Shown here in pieces: positions 52,258 through 60,683 of a stretch of DNA of 64,000 bases. A model generated the notes under the pieces. That model saw nothing but the letters and a program-made list of their open reading frames with translations, ran no database searches and was not told the DNA's origin. The stretch covers positions 186,001-250,000 of the forward strand of contig NZ_JACHJK010000009.1 of assembly GCF_014203595.1 (NCBI RefSeq), given 5' to 3'. This stretch comes from Streptomyces echinatus. GTDB taxonomy: Bacteria > Actinomycetota > Actinomycetes > Streptomycetales > Streptomycetaceae. Numbering within the stretch: position 1 is the first letter of the stretch; every line of letters begins with the position of its first letter. Position numbers and translations under genes: made by a program.

Positions 52258-53574
52258 TCACGCCGCCGGCATCTGCTGCTGGGCCTTCTGCAGCTTCGCC
52301 TCGACCGAGTCGGCGGTCACCGCGCGCCCGGCTGCGGCATCGGCGAAGAGGGCCTTGACCGCCGTGCCGACCGCCGTCTCGAACTGCGACTCGGACGCGA
52401 CCTGCGGCAGGGCGGCCGCGCTGACGGCGAGGGTGTCCTTCAGCACCGCGGTGGCCGGGGTGCCGAACGCGGCGTCCGCCTGCGCCGACTTGACCGGCGG
52501 GATGGAGCTGTAGGCCGTGTTGAGGATCTTCTGTTCCTCGTCGGAGGTCATGAACTTCACGAACCGCGTGGCGCCGTCGAGGTTGTCGGTGTTCTTGAAG
52601 ACGGCCATGTTGATGCCCATGACCGCGGAGTTGACCTGGGTGCCGCTGCCGGGCTTTCCGGAGATCACCGGGACCGGCGCGATGCCGTAGGCGTCCTCGC
52701 TCATGCCCTGGGACTTGAGGTTGGCGGCGGCCGACTGCCACAGCAGCATCGCCAGCTTTCCCTTGGCGAAATCGCTCACCGACTGGTTCTGCGCGTACTC
52801 GGCGTCGCCGGTGGGGATGGCCTTGTCCTTGGCCATCAGGTCGACGTAACTCTTGACCGCCTCGACCACCTTGGGGCTGGTGAAGTCGGGCTTGCCGTCG
52901 GCGGTGAAGAAGTCGGCGCCGTGCTGCTTGGCGAAGACGAAGACGTGGTGGATGTTCTCCGACAGGTTCGAACCCTCGGCGCCGAGCGCGGACTTGCCCT
53001 TGGCCTGGATCTTCTTGCTGTCGGCCGTCAGCTCGGCCCAGGTGGCCGGGGGCCTCGCGATGCCGGCCTCGGCGAAGATCTTCTTGTTGTAGTAGAGCGC
53101 GTACGCCATCGAGTACAGCGGGATCGCCGCCGGGTCCTTGCCCTGGGCGCCGGTCGAGCCGAGCGCGGTGTCGGCGAACCGGTCCCTGCCGCCGATCCTG
53201 GCGAAGTTCTTCGCGTCCCAGGGCAGCAGCGCGCCGGTCGCCTGCAGGGAGGCGCTCCAGGTGTTGCCGATGTTCAGCACGTCCGGCCCCTGGCCCGAGG
53301 TGGTGGCGGTCAGGATCCGGTTGAGCAGGTCCGACCAGGGCACGACCTCCAGCTCCACCTTGATGCCGGTCTGCTTCTCGAACTTGTCGAGCTCGGGCTG
53401 GAGGACCTTCTTGTCCACCGCGACGCTGGCGCCCTGGTTGGAGGCCCAGTATGTGAGCGTCTTCGGGGAGTCGTTCGACCCGCCGCCGGTGGACGATCCG
53501 CCTCCGCAGGCCGTGGCCGCGAGGGCGAGTGACAGGGTGACGGCGCCTACGGCCGCGGCTCGGATGCTGCGCAT
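52258..53574 (-). CDS. Sugar ABC transporter solute-binding lipoprotein
   Basis: This 438-residue extracellular binding protein has a signal peptide and lipobox ending LAATAC, with Cys23 lipidated. The binding fold shows LTYWASNQ, TATTSGQGPDVLNIGNTW and AKGKLAMLLWQSAA, typical of family-1 sugar binders. ATG 53574 is used so that the signal peptide begins normally; ATG 53607 would add 11 residues and has no ribosome site. First gene of the operon with two permeases and a beta-glucosidase, so a beta-linked gluco-oligosaccharide is the likely ligand. Confidence 0.93.
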   Translation of the reverse strand: MRSIRAAAVGAVTLSLALAATACGGGSSTGGGSNDSPKTLTYWASNQGASVAVDKKVLQPELDKFEKQTGIKVELEVVPWSDLLNRILTATTSGQGPDVLNIGNTWSASLQATGALLPWDAKNFARIGGRDRFADTALGSTGAQGKDPAAIPLYSMAYALYYNKKIFAEAGIARPPATWAELTADSKKIQAKGKSALGAEGSNLSENIHHVFVFAKQHGADFFTADGKPDFTSPKVVEAVKSYVDLMAKDKAIPTGDAEYAQNQSVSDFAKGKLAMLLWQSAAANLKSQGMSEDAYGIAPVPVISGKPGSGTQVNSAVMGINMAVFKNTDNLDGATRFVKFMTSDEEQKILNTAYSSIPPVKSAQADAAFGTPATAVLKDTLAVSAAALPQVASESQFETAVGTAVKALFADAAAGRAVTADSVEAKLQKAQQQMPAA

Positions 53575-53607
53575 GGCTCCCGGTGTCCCTTCGGGGATTG
53601 CACTCAT

Positions 53608-53634
53608 GACTTAATTTAGGACGTGAGTTAATCC
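53608..53634. promoter_or_regulatory. AT-rich element before the sugar operon
   Basis: A TTAATTTAGG..GTGAGTTAAT segment is strikingly AT-rich for this DNA and has weak dyad symmetry of TTAA arms. It lies 34 bases before the binding protein start. It is a likely operator/promoter. It does not resemble the CebR box, so a different repressor is implied. Confidence 0.5.
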
Positions 53635-53749
53635 GTACGAGGGGCGGTCGTCAAGGGATTCGACAGCCCGATCCGGTCCGGACCGGCCGCGGGTGCCAGT
53701 CCGGGGCCGAGCTCACCCCGGCCCCCGGGCGCCTTTCCGTGGTGCCGGG

Positions 53750-54799
53750 TCAGCCCCGGCGGACCGTCTCGCGGACCTCCGGTGCCGCGGCGCCGTGGGC
53801 CACGGGGGTTCCGCCCCGCCGCGCCGGCCCGCCGGTGCGGCGCAGTTCGGGCAGGACCGTGAGCAGGCCCAGGGCGGCCAGGGCGGCGCCGAGCCAGAGC
53901 GGGGCGCGCAGGCCCCGGGCGTCGAGGGCCACGGCGCCGAGCGAGGAGCCGACGATGACGCCGAGCGTGATGAACGAGGTGTGGACGCTGTTGACCAGCG
54001 GGCCGGCGTTGCCTGCGCGCTGGACCCTGGTGGCCATCGCCGGGTTCATGGTGACGCCCACCAGACCGATGCCCAGCAGGCAGACCACCGCGGGGACGGG
54101 CGCGTCGGCGAGCACCGCGAAGCCGCCGAGGAAGAGCAGGTTGAGCAGCAGGCCCACGGCGAGGACCGGCACGGCGTACCGGTCGGCGAGCCGGCCGACG
54201 ACCGCGGTGGCGGCGCCGTAGGCGATCAGCAGCAGCGGAACGGTGGCCGCCGGGAAGCCGGTGAGGCCGGTGAGGATGGGGTTGAAGTAGCTGAAGGCGG
54301 CGAAGGTGGCTCCGATGACCAGCGTGCTGGTGGCCGGCGCCCGCCACAGCCGGGGCCGCGCGAAGACCCCGGCCTCGGCGCGCAGGCCGCCGCTCGGGGC
54401 GGGGCCGAGCCATGGCACGCCGGCCGCGGTGGCCGCGCCGGCGGCCAGGGCGAGCACCGAGACGGCCCAGAACGCGGCGCGCCAGCCGAGCCGTTCGCCG
54501 ATCAGGGTGGACAGCGGCAGGCCGAGCAGGGTGCCGAGCATCAGGCCGTTCAGTGCCACGGCGACGGCCCGGCCCCGGATCTCGGGCCGGGTGAGGCGGG
54601 CGCACAGCGAGAGGGCGACGCCGAAGAAGGCCTGGGAGGCGACGCCGGTGACGATGCGGGCGGTCAGCATGACGCCGTAGCCGGTCGCGGTGGCGGCGAG
54701 GACGTTGCCGGCCAGGAAGACGGCGAGGAGCACGAGGAGGGCGGTGCGGGGCGGGAGCCTCATCACGGCCACGGTGAGCACCGGCCCGCCGAGCGCCAT
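53750..54799 (-). pseudogene. MFS exporter lacking its first transmembrane helix
   Basis: This 349-residue frame begins inside TM2 of a DHA1-type exporter (MALGGPVLTVAVMRLPPRTALLV is normally residues 50-70). The rest matches the family to the C-terminus. Upstream in frame there is only NASRRAAA and then a TAA stop (54824-54826), with no ribosome site. About 48 N-terminal residues are missing. A TetR-type operator sits 20 bases upstream, so promoter DNA and truncated gene are now nearly fused. It is very likely non-functional as a transporter. Confidence 0.75.
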
Positions 54800-54819
54800 G
54801 GCGGCGGCGCGGCGTGATG

Positions 54820-54835
54820 CGTTTTAGATCGCTCG
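54820..54835. promoter_or_regulatory. TetR-type operator at the truncated MFS gene
   Basis: CGTTTTAGATCGCTCG shares 13 of 16 bases with the site at 55510, and continues into GTTCAAAA, giving a loose dyad. It is the presumed operator of the adjacent TetR protein. Confidence 0.5.
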
Positions 54836-54973
54836 GTTCAAAAAGCGGGCAGCCGGACGCCGGGTGAAGTCGCCGCCCGGCGGGCGGAAGGGACCGGCCG
54901 GATGGACGGGAACAGAGGGATGGAGGCCGGCGGACGGGACAGTCGGACGGCCCCGGTCAGGTGACTGGACGGG

Positions 54974-55495
54974 TCAGGTGGTCAGGGCGTCCAGGGCGAT
55001 CGCCGCGACGGACTCCAGGGCGGCACGGTCGGCACCGCCCTGCGCGGAGACCCGCAGGCCCGCGACGGTGGCGTTGAGGAACCGGGCCAGGTCTCCGGCG
55101 TCCCGGGGCGAGGTGATGCTGCCGTCGCGCCGGCCGGCCTCGACCGTCGCGCGCAGCGCCGCCAGCCGGAGAGCCGTGTCGCGCTCCAGGATCCCGGCCG
55201 CGACGGCGTCCCGGCCCGCCAGTTCGACCGTCGTGTTCACGGAGAGACAGCCCAGGCTCCGGCCCGCCGGCCGGTTCCCCGCGTCGCCGTCGAGCACCAG
55301 GACGAACAGGGCCCGGATGCGGTCGGCGCCGCTGCGCGCGGGATCCTCCAGCACGGCCAGCTGGGCCTCGTTCATGGTGGTCAGATAGCGGTGCAGGGCG
55401 CGCTGGAACAGCTCGTGCTTGCTCTTGAAGGTGTTGTAGATGTGCATCGCCGCGTCCAGGGCCCGCTCCTCGTCGAACGTCCTCGGTCGGGCCAT
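54974..55495 (-). pseudogene. TetR-family regulator lacking its recognition helix
   Basis: This 173-residue protein has the start MARPRTFDEERALDAAM and then jumps straight to IYNTFKSKHELFQRALHRY. Normal relatives have about 26 residues between these points, spanning helices 2 and most of 3 (the FW..GYEATS..DLC.ATGLGRSS segment). An in-frame deletion of about 78 bp at 55441-55450 is the simplest cause. The ligand domain is intact. The protein should fold partly but cannot bind DNA in the usual way. It may be a null allele or a dominant-negative partner. Confidence 0.75.
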
Positions 55496-55509
55496 GGGGG
55501 AAACCTAGC

Positions 55510-55525
55510 CGTTTTGGACCGGTCG
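55510..55525. promoter_or_regulatory. TetR-type operator at its own promoter
   Basis: CGTTTTGGACCGGTCG, with GACCGGTC as a perfect inner palindrome, lies 15 bases upstream of the TetR start. It is similar to the site at 54820. Confidence 0.5.
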
Positions 55526-55620
55526 TCACAATATGGCGCCGGTGCGGTCGGCGTCTTCCGGGAACGGCCCGCACCACGGGCCGGGGTGGCTCGTGGTGCG
55601 GGCCGGCGCGGAACCCTCAC

Positions 55621-55714
55621 CGGCACCGGTGTCGGTGCCGTGCCGGTGCGATGCCGTGCCGGTGCGGTGCCGGGGGCGTGCCCCTTACCGGACCGGTGCC
55701 GGTGCCGGTGCGTA
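55621..55714. repeat. CCGGTGC-rich low-complexity repeat
   Basis: Irregular tandem CGGTGC(C/G) units fill 55621-55714 between the TetR promoter and the EF-G paralogue 3' end. The last ones encode the PAPAP tail of the EF-G-like protein. Confidence 0.7.
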
Positions 55715-57736
55715 GCCGGCAGGCCGGGTGGTGAAGGTGCCCCGGCCCTGGGTGCGCCCGCGCAACCGGGTGGCGTAGCCGAACAGTTCGGCCAGCGGCA
55801 CGGTCGCGGTCAGTACGGCCGCGCCGCCGCGGGTCTCCGAACCGCCGACCCGGCCGCGCCGGGCGGCCAGGTCCCCGAGGACCCCGCCGACCGCGTCCTC
55901 CGGCACGGTCACCGTGACCTCGGCGACCGGTTCGAGCAGCACCGGCGTGCACGCCCGCAGGGCCTCGCGCAGGCCGAGCCGGCCCGCGGTGCGGAACGCC
56001 GTGTCGGAGGAGTCCTTCACATGCGTGGAGCCGTCGGTGAGCGTGACCCGCAGCCCGGTCACCGGATGACCGGCGAGCGGTCCCTCGGCGAGGGCGTCCC
56101 GGCACCCGGCCTCCACCGCGCGCACGTACTCCTGCGGCACCCGCCCGCCGACCACGGCGGACCGGAACTCGAAGCCGGTGACGCCCGGTTCGGGACCGAG
56201 CGGCTCCACGTCCAGGACGACATGCGCGAACTGCCCTGCCCCGCCGTCCTGTTTGACGTGCCGGTACACGAAGCCGCGCACACCGGCGGCGACCGTCTCG
56301 CGGTGGGCGACCCGCGGGCGGCCCACGGCCACCTCCGGTCCGCCGTCACGGCGGATCTTCTCCACCGCGACCTCCAGGTGGAGTTCGCCCATGCCGGACA
56401 GCACCGTCTGTCCCGTCTCGGCGTCGGTGCGCACCACCAGCGAGGGGTCCTCCTCCGCGAGCCGGGCGAGAGCCGCCGCGAGCCGGCCGGTGTCCGTGCC
56501 GCGCCGCGCCTCGACCGCCACGGACACCACCGGTTCCGCGGCCACCGGCGGCTCCAGCAGCAGCGGGGCACCGGGGTCGCACAGCGTGGCGCCGGTCCGC
56601 GCCGACTTCACGCCGACGAGCGCGACGATGTCACCCGCGACCGCCCGGTCCAGCTGGACGTGCCGGTCCGCCATGACCCGCAGGATCCGCGCCACCCGCT
56701 CGGTACGTCCGCCGCCCGGGTCCCGCACCACGTCGCCCTTCCCGACCGTGCCCGAGTAGACGCGCACATAGGCCAGGCGCCCGGTGGCAGTCGCGTTCAC
56801 CTTGAACACGAGCCCCGCGAACGGGCCTTCGGGATCGGCGGCCCGTCGCTGCTCGGCACCGCCGTGGACACCGCGTACGGCGGGTACGTCCAGCGGCGAC
56901 GGCAGGTAGGCCACCACCGCGTCCAGCAGCGGTTCGATGCCGCGGTTGCGGTAGGCGGAGCCGCACAGCACGACCACGCCGTCGCCGCTGCGGGTGAGGT
57001 CGCGCAGGGCCGCGGTGAGGGTCGCGGCCGAGAGGGTCTCGCGGTCGCAGAACTCCTCCAGCGCGGCCGGATGCCGTTCGGCGACCGCCTCCTCCAGCGC
57101 CCGCCGGCGCCGGACCGCTTCCTCCCGCAGTTCCCCGGGCACCGCGCCGGCCACGGCCGTGCCGTCCCCGTCGCCCCACACCAGGGACCGCATCCGCACC
57201 AGGTCCACCACACCGGTGAAGCCGTCCTCGGCGCCGATCGGCAACTGGACGACGAGCGGGGCGGGATGGAGCCGGTCGCGGATCGAGCCGACCGCCCGGT
57301 CGAGGTCGGCGCCCGCGCGGTCCAGCTTGTTGACGAACGCGATTCTCGGGACGCCGTGCCGGTCGGCCTGCCGCCACACCGACTCGCTCTGCGGTTCGAC
57401 CCCGGCGACGGCGTCGAACACGGCGACCGCCCCGTCCAGGACGCGCAGGGAGCGCTCGACCTCGTCGGCGAAGTCGACATGGCCGGGGGTGTCGATGAGG
57501 TTGACGCGATGGCCGTCCCAGGCGCAGCTGACCGCGGCGGCGAAGATGGTGATGCCACGGTCGCGTTCCTGCGGGTCGAAGTCGGTGACGGTGGTGCCGT
57601 CGTGCACCTCGCCCCGCTTGTGGGTGGTGCCCGTCGCGTACAGGATCCGCTCGGTGACGGTGGTCTTGCCGGCGTCGACGTGGGCGAGGATGCCGAGGTT
57701 GCGGACGGCGGCGAGGGTGTCGATGTGCGTGCGCAC
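55685..57736 (-). CDS. EF-G-like translational GTPase (paralogue)
   Basis: This 683-residue GTPase is related to elongation factor G but is not the housekeeping copy. G-domain motifs: AHVDAGKTT (G1), DRGITI (G2), DTPGHVDF (G3), NKLDRAG (G4). Domains II-V follow (LVFKVNATATGRLAYVRVYSG, VLSGMGELHLEVAVEKIR, and the VPEDAVGGVLGDLAARRGRV segment of domain V). The G-domain and domain III are clearly EF-G-like, but it lies alone, away from ribosomal protein genes. Such actinobacterial paralogues may act in resistance to antibiotics that target the ribosome or EF-G, or in stress translation. GTG 57736 begins the G-domain helix. Confidence 0.9.
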   Translation of the reverse strand: MRTHIDTLAAVRNLGILAHVDAGKTTVTERILYATGTTHKRGEVHDGTTVTDFDPQERDRGITIFAAAVSCAWDGHRVNLIDTPGHVDFADEVERSLRVLDGAVAVFDAVAGVEPQSESVWRQADRHGVPRIAFVNKLDRAGADLDRAVGSIRDRLHPAPLVVQLPIGAEDGFTGVVDLVRMRSLVWGDGDGTAVAGAVPGELREEAVRRRRALEEAVAERHPAALEEFCDRETLSAATLTAALRDLTRSGDGVVVLCGSAYRNRGIEPLLDAVVAYLPSPLDVPAVRGVHGGAEQRRAADPEGPFAGLVFKVNATATGRLAYVRVYSGTVGKGDVVRDPGGGRTERVARILRVMADRHVQLDRAVAGDIVALVGVKSARTGATLCDPGAPLLLEPPVAAEPVVSVAVEARRGTDTGRLAAALARLAEEDPSLVVRTDAETGQTVLSGMGELHLEVAVEKIRRDGGPEVAVGRPRVAHRETVAAGVRGFVYRHVKQDGGAGQFAHVVLDVEPLGPEPGVTGFEFRSAVVGGRVPQEYVRAVEAGCRDALAEGPLAGHPVTGLRVTLTDGSTHVKDSSDTAFRTAGRLGLREALRACTPVLLEPVAEVTVTVPEDAVGGVLGDLAARRGRVGGSETRGGAAVLTATVPLAELFGYATRLRGRTQGRGTFTTRPAGYAPAPAPVR

Positions 57737-58096
57737 GGCCCGGTGCCTTTCGGGAAGTGGTGCTGGAGAAGGGCAGCGCGATTCCCCGTGTGCCGGTGGG
57801 GCGGACGGTACGGCGGCGGCCGGACGGTGCCGGGCGGAGCGCCGGGGTCAGCGGGGCGTCACGGGCATCCGGTGCCGGCCGCGCAGCGGACACCGGACGG
57901 CCGAGGACACCAGGATCACCTCGTACCGGGAACGGGGAGCGACGACAGCGGTGCGTGCGCGCACGGCCGGGCTCCCCTCTGTGTCGGTCGACAGGCGCCG
58001 CCCCAGGGTGGTGACGGCGCTCGGTGCAGGGCGAGTCTAGGAAACGGACCGGAGGACGGGTACCGGTTTTCCGCCGGGCCCGTCCGGCCGCACCGG
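57737..58096 (-). other. Long leader region of the EF-G paralogue
   Basis: A 360-base gap without a large gene. It holds the short peptide frame at 57848-57910 and, further upstream, a TAGACT -10-like hexamer (minus strand, 58034-58039) that would start a transcript with a leader of nearly 300 bases. No -35 was recognised. Confidence 0.45.
57848..57910 (-). CDS. Putative 20-residue leader peptide before the EF-G paralogue
   Basis: A GTG at 57910 opens a 20-codon frame ending TGA at 57848-57850. The peptide is MSSAVRCPLRGRHRMPVTPR, rich in Arg. GAGGTGATC at 57914-57922 (minus) is a nine-base match to the 16S anti-Shine-Dalgarno, the best ribosome site nearby. It ends 111 bases before the EF-G-like start. 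A translated upstream peptide before a ribosome-factor gene is a classic attenuation layout, but no paired stems were worked out. Confidence 0.4.
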   Translation of the reverse strand: MSSAVRCPLRGRHRMPVTPR

Positions 58097-59380
58097 TCAG
58101 GCGCGGTCCGGTATCCGGCCCAGGGTGCGGATCGGGTGGACGGTCAGCAGGGCGGCGGCGGTGAGGAGGGCGACCACGACGCCCACCTCCAGCACCCGGT
58201 CGGTGCCGAACGCCCCGACGGCCGGACCGGCCAGCGCGCTGCCGACCGGGAACATGCCGACGGACCCGGCGACCTCGTAGGCGTGGACGCGGTTGAGCAC
58301 CTCGCCCGGCACCTGGGTCTGCACGGTGGTGGCCCACATGACGCCCCAGAAGGTGATGCCGACGCCGACCACGACCTGGGCGGCGGCGAGCAGCCAGACC
58401 GGCCAGTCGAGGACGATGCCGAGCGGGTAGAGCGGGTAGGCGAGCATCGCCACCGCCCCGGCGGCGAGCGGCCGTACCGGCTTGTACCGGATCGCCAGCA
58501 CCCCGCCGGCCACGGTGCCCGCGCCGAACGCGCAGTTGAGCAGGCCGAAGGCGGTGGCACCGTGCGCGGGCACGATCACCCCGGCGGCGACCGACAGCTG
58601 CGGCCCCCAGGAGAGCACGGCGAAGAACATCCAGATCACGATCACGCCCCACAGCCAGTTGCGGCTGCGGAACTCGTGCCAGCCGACCACCAGGTTGTGC
58701 CACAGGCTGTCGCCGGCCGGCGGGGCGGGCACCGCGCCGAGCCGGAGCGCGAACAGGCAGAAGGCGCTGGTCCCGTAGGCGACGGCGGAGATCACCATCA
58801 CCCAGCCGGTGGCGCCGACTCCGACCAGCACACCGGCCAGCGCCGGGCCGCCCAGCGCGGTGAGCGCCTCGGAGATGCGCAGCACCCCGTTGGCCCCCTG
58901 CACGTCCCGGGCCACCAGGGGGACGGTCGAGGAGGCACCGGGCTGGAACATCGCGTTGGCGGTGCCGGCCACCATCAGCAGCGCGTACAGGTGCCAGAGA
59001 CGGTCGATGCCGTGGATGAAGAGGACGGAGAGCAGCACGTGGGTGGTGAGGTTGGCCAGGTCGGAGGCGATCATCATCCGGCGGGCGGTGAAGCGGTCGG
59101 CGAGTACCCCGCCGAACAGCACCAGCCCGGCGAAGGGGCCGACCAGGAAGGCCATCGAGTACCCCGCGGTGCTCACGCCGTACCCGGCGCTGAGTAGTCC
59201 GGCCGAGACCGCGACCGGCAGCATGGCCCAGCCGAGCAGGCCCGCGCTGCGGGCGGTGAAGTAGTACTGGAAGTTACGGGACCAGATCGCCGGTTCCCCG
59301 GCCGGCGGCGCGTCGGCGGGCCGGTCCGGGTGCTGCGAAGACGTCACCGCCGCAGTGGGTTCTGCCGAGCGATCCTTCAT
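58097..59380 (-). CDS. MFS exporter, EntS/MFS_3 type
   Basis: This 427-residue transporter has a 30-residue hydrophilic N-tail then about 12 spans (NFQYYFTARSAGLLGWAMLPVAV at TM1, FGGVLADRFTARRMM as the loop 2-3 motif). The TM1 and loop pattern resembles enterobactin-exporter-like MFS proteins common in siderophore and NRPS clusters. ATG 59380 is preceded by GGAAT. It lies downstream of and co-directional with the deacetylase-condensation pair, so it probably exports the cluster product. Confidence 0.88.
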   Translation of the reverse strand: MKDRSAEPTAAVTSSQHPDRPADAPPAGEPAIWSRNFQYYFTARSAGLLGWAMLPVAVSAGLLSAGYGVSTAGYSMAFLVGPFAGLVLFGGVLADRFTARRMMIASDLANLTTHVLLSVLFIHGIDRLWHLYALLMVAGTANAMFQPGASSTVPLVARDVQGANGVLRISEALTALGGPALAGVLVGVGATGWVMVISAVAYGTSAFCLFALRLGAVPAPPAGDSLWHNLVVGWHEFRSRNWLWGVIVIWMFFAVLSWGPQLSVAAGVIVPAHGATAFGLLNCAFGAGTVAGGVLAIRYKPVRPLAAGAVAMLAYPLYPLGIVLDWPVWLLAAAQVVVGVGITFWGVMWATTVQTQVPGEVLNRVHAYEVAGSVGMFPVGSALAGPAVGAFGTDRVLEVGVVVALLTAAALLTVHPIRTLGRIPDRA

Positions 59381-59588
59381 GACGATTCCATGCTCCAGCC
59401 GTAGATCGTGATCTTCGTGGTCGGGTGCCGCCCGCGGTGGCTCCCGGGGCGCGGACGCGAACGCGCCGGCTGTGCGCTCCGCGCGGGGGGGGCGAAGCGG
59501 GTCGCGGCGAGTCACGAGCCGGTGGGCGCGGCCGGCGGTGCGCGGACGCCTCGGCTCCGGCTGACCGGTCCGGCCGGGGCCGGGCCGG

Positions 59589-60683
59589 TCAGCCGGGGGT
59601 GGCCGCGGGGCGGGGGCCGGCCCCGGGGCGGGGGTCGGCCCTGGGTCGGGCGGACGGTGCGCGCAGTTCTCCCACGGTGACCGGTTCCAGGCCGCGTTCG
59701 AGCAGGCCCTCCACGATCGACGGAAGGGCCTGCACGGTCTGGCCGCGGTCGCCGGCGCCCTCGTGCATCAGCACCACCGAGCCCGGCCCGGCGCCCTCCA
59801 GTACGGTCGCGGCGATCCGCTCCGGCCCCGGCCTGGCCCAGTCGCGGGAGTCCACGTCCCACAGCGTCATGGTGGTCGGATGCCCCGCGAGGGCGGCCAG
59901 CACCTCCGGGGTCAGCGCTCCGTACGGCGGCCGGAACAGTTCCGGAGTCTCGCCGGTCACCCGGGCCACCGCGTCCGTCGTCCGGTCGAGCTGCTCCCGC
60001 AGCTGATCCGGTGTCAGGTCGGGCAGGAAGGGATGCGACCAGGAGTGGTTGCCGACTTCATGGCCGGCCGCGGCGATCCGGCGCACCTCGTCGGGCAGCG
60101 CCGCGACATGGTGGCCGACGCAGAAGAAGGTCGCCCGGACGCCGTAGCGGTCCAGGATCTCCAGGATCCGCCGGGTGTGCACCGGATCGGGGCCGTCGTC
60201 GAAGGTGAGGGCGACCCGCGGGGTGTCCCGGCGGCCGTGCTCGAAGCAGCGTCCGGCCGCCGTCAGCTCCGCCCGGACCGGCTCGCTGCGCCGCACGCCG
60301 TCGAAGTACTCGTCGGCGCGGCCGGTCAGGGTGCCCCCCTCGGCGGTCACCCGGGCCAGCGCGCCGGGTGTGCGCCGGGCCTGTTCCGCCAGCCGGTGTG
60401 CGGCGACGGAGCCGAACCGCGGCCGGGCCGGCAGCAGCCAGGGGTCGGCGCGGTAGACCTCCAGGCCGGCCGCCGTCATCGGCCCGTCCAGCAGGCCGTT
60501 GGTGCTGTCGAACACCGCGGCGAGCGGCTGCTCCCGGCCCAGCTCCGCGAGCCAGGCGATGAGTTCGGCGACCCGGTCCGCGCTCCAGCGGCTGGGCTCC
60601 GTCACCCGGCGTCCCGCGCCGTCGAGGACCTCGACCCGGTAGCCCGTGTCCGTCCAGGCGATTCCGGCGTATCTCATGGTCAT
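59589..60683 (-). CDS. Polysaccharide-deacetylase enzyme with RNase-H-like N-domain
   Basis: This 364-residue protein has a NodB homology domain at about residues 155-340: TFDDGPD (160-166, Asp162/Asp163), metal-site HSWSH (His213, His217), RPPYG (251-255), DVDSRDW and VVLMHEG. Its N-terminal 150 residues (YAGIAWTDTGYRVEVLDGAG.., then AAVFDSTNGLLDGPMTAAGLEVY) read like an RNase-H-fold domain of the type seen in IS110-transposase N-termini. A signal peptide is absent, so it acts inside the cell. ATG 60683 overlaps the condensation gene stop (ATGA). It probably removes an N-acyl group from a small molecule. The C-terminus is Pro/Arg low complexity. Confidence 0.85.
   Translation of the reverse strand: MTMRYAGIAWTDTGYRVEVLDGAGRRVTEPSRWSADRVAELIAWLAELGREQPLAAVFDSTNGLLDGPMTAAGLEVYRADPWLLPARPRFGSVAAHRLAEQARRTPGALARVTAEGGTLTGRADEYFDGVRRSEPVRAELTAAGRCFEHGRRDTPRVALTFDDGPDPVHTRRILEILDRYGVRATFFCVGHHVAALPDEVRRIAAAGHEVGNHSWSHPFLPDLTPDQLREQLDRTTDAVARVTGETPELFRPPYGALTPEVLAALAGHPTTMTLWDVDSRDWARPGPERIAATVLEGAGPGSVVLMHEGAGDRGQTVQALPSIVEGLLERGLEPVTVGELRAPSARPRADPRPGAGPRPAATPG

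Noticed and set aside
57757..58014. An 85-codon plus-strand gene in the EF-G leader
   Set aside because: Composition is GC-biased with no ribosome site or family motif.
55391..59197. A plus-strand open frame of over 1200 codons
   Set aside because: It is antisense to the EF-G-like and MFS genes, whose motifs are complete. Stop codons are rare in the antisense of high-GC genes.
60233..60683. IS110-type transposase
   Set aside because: Only the N-terminal fold is similar; it is fused in frame to an intact deacetylase and no terminal repeats are visible.
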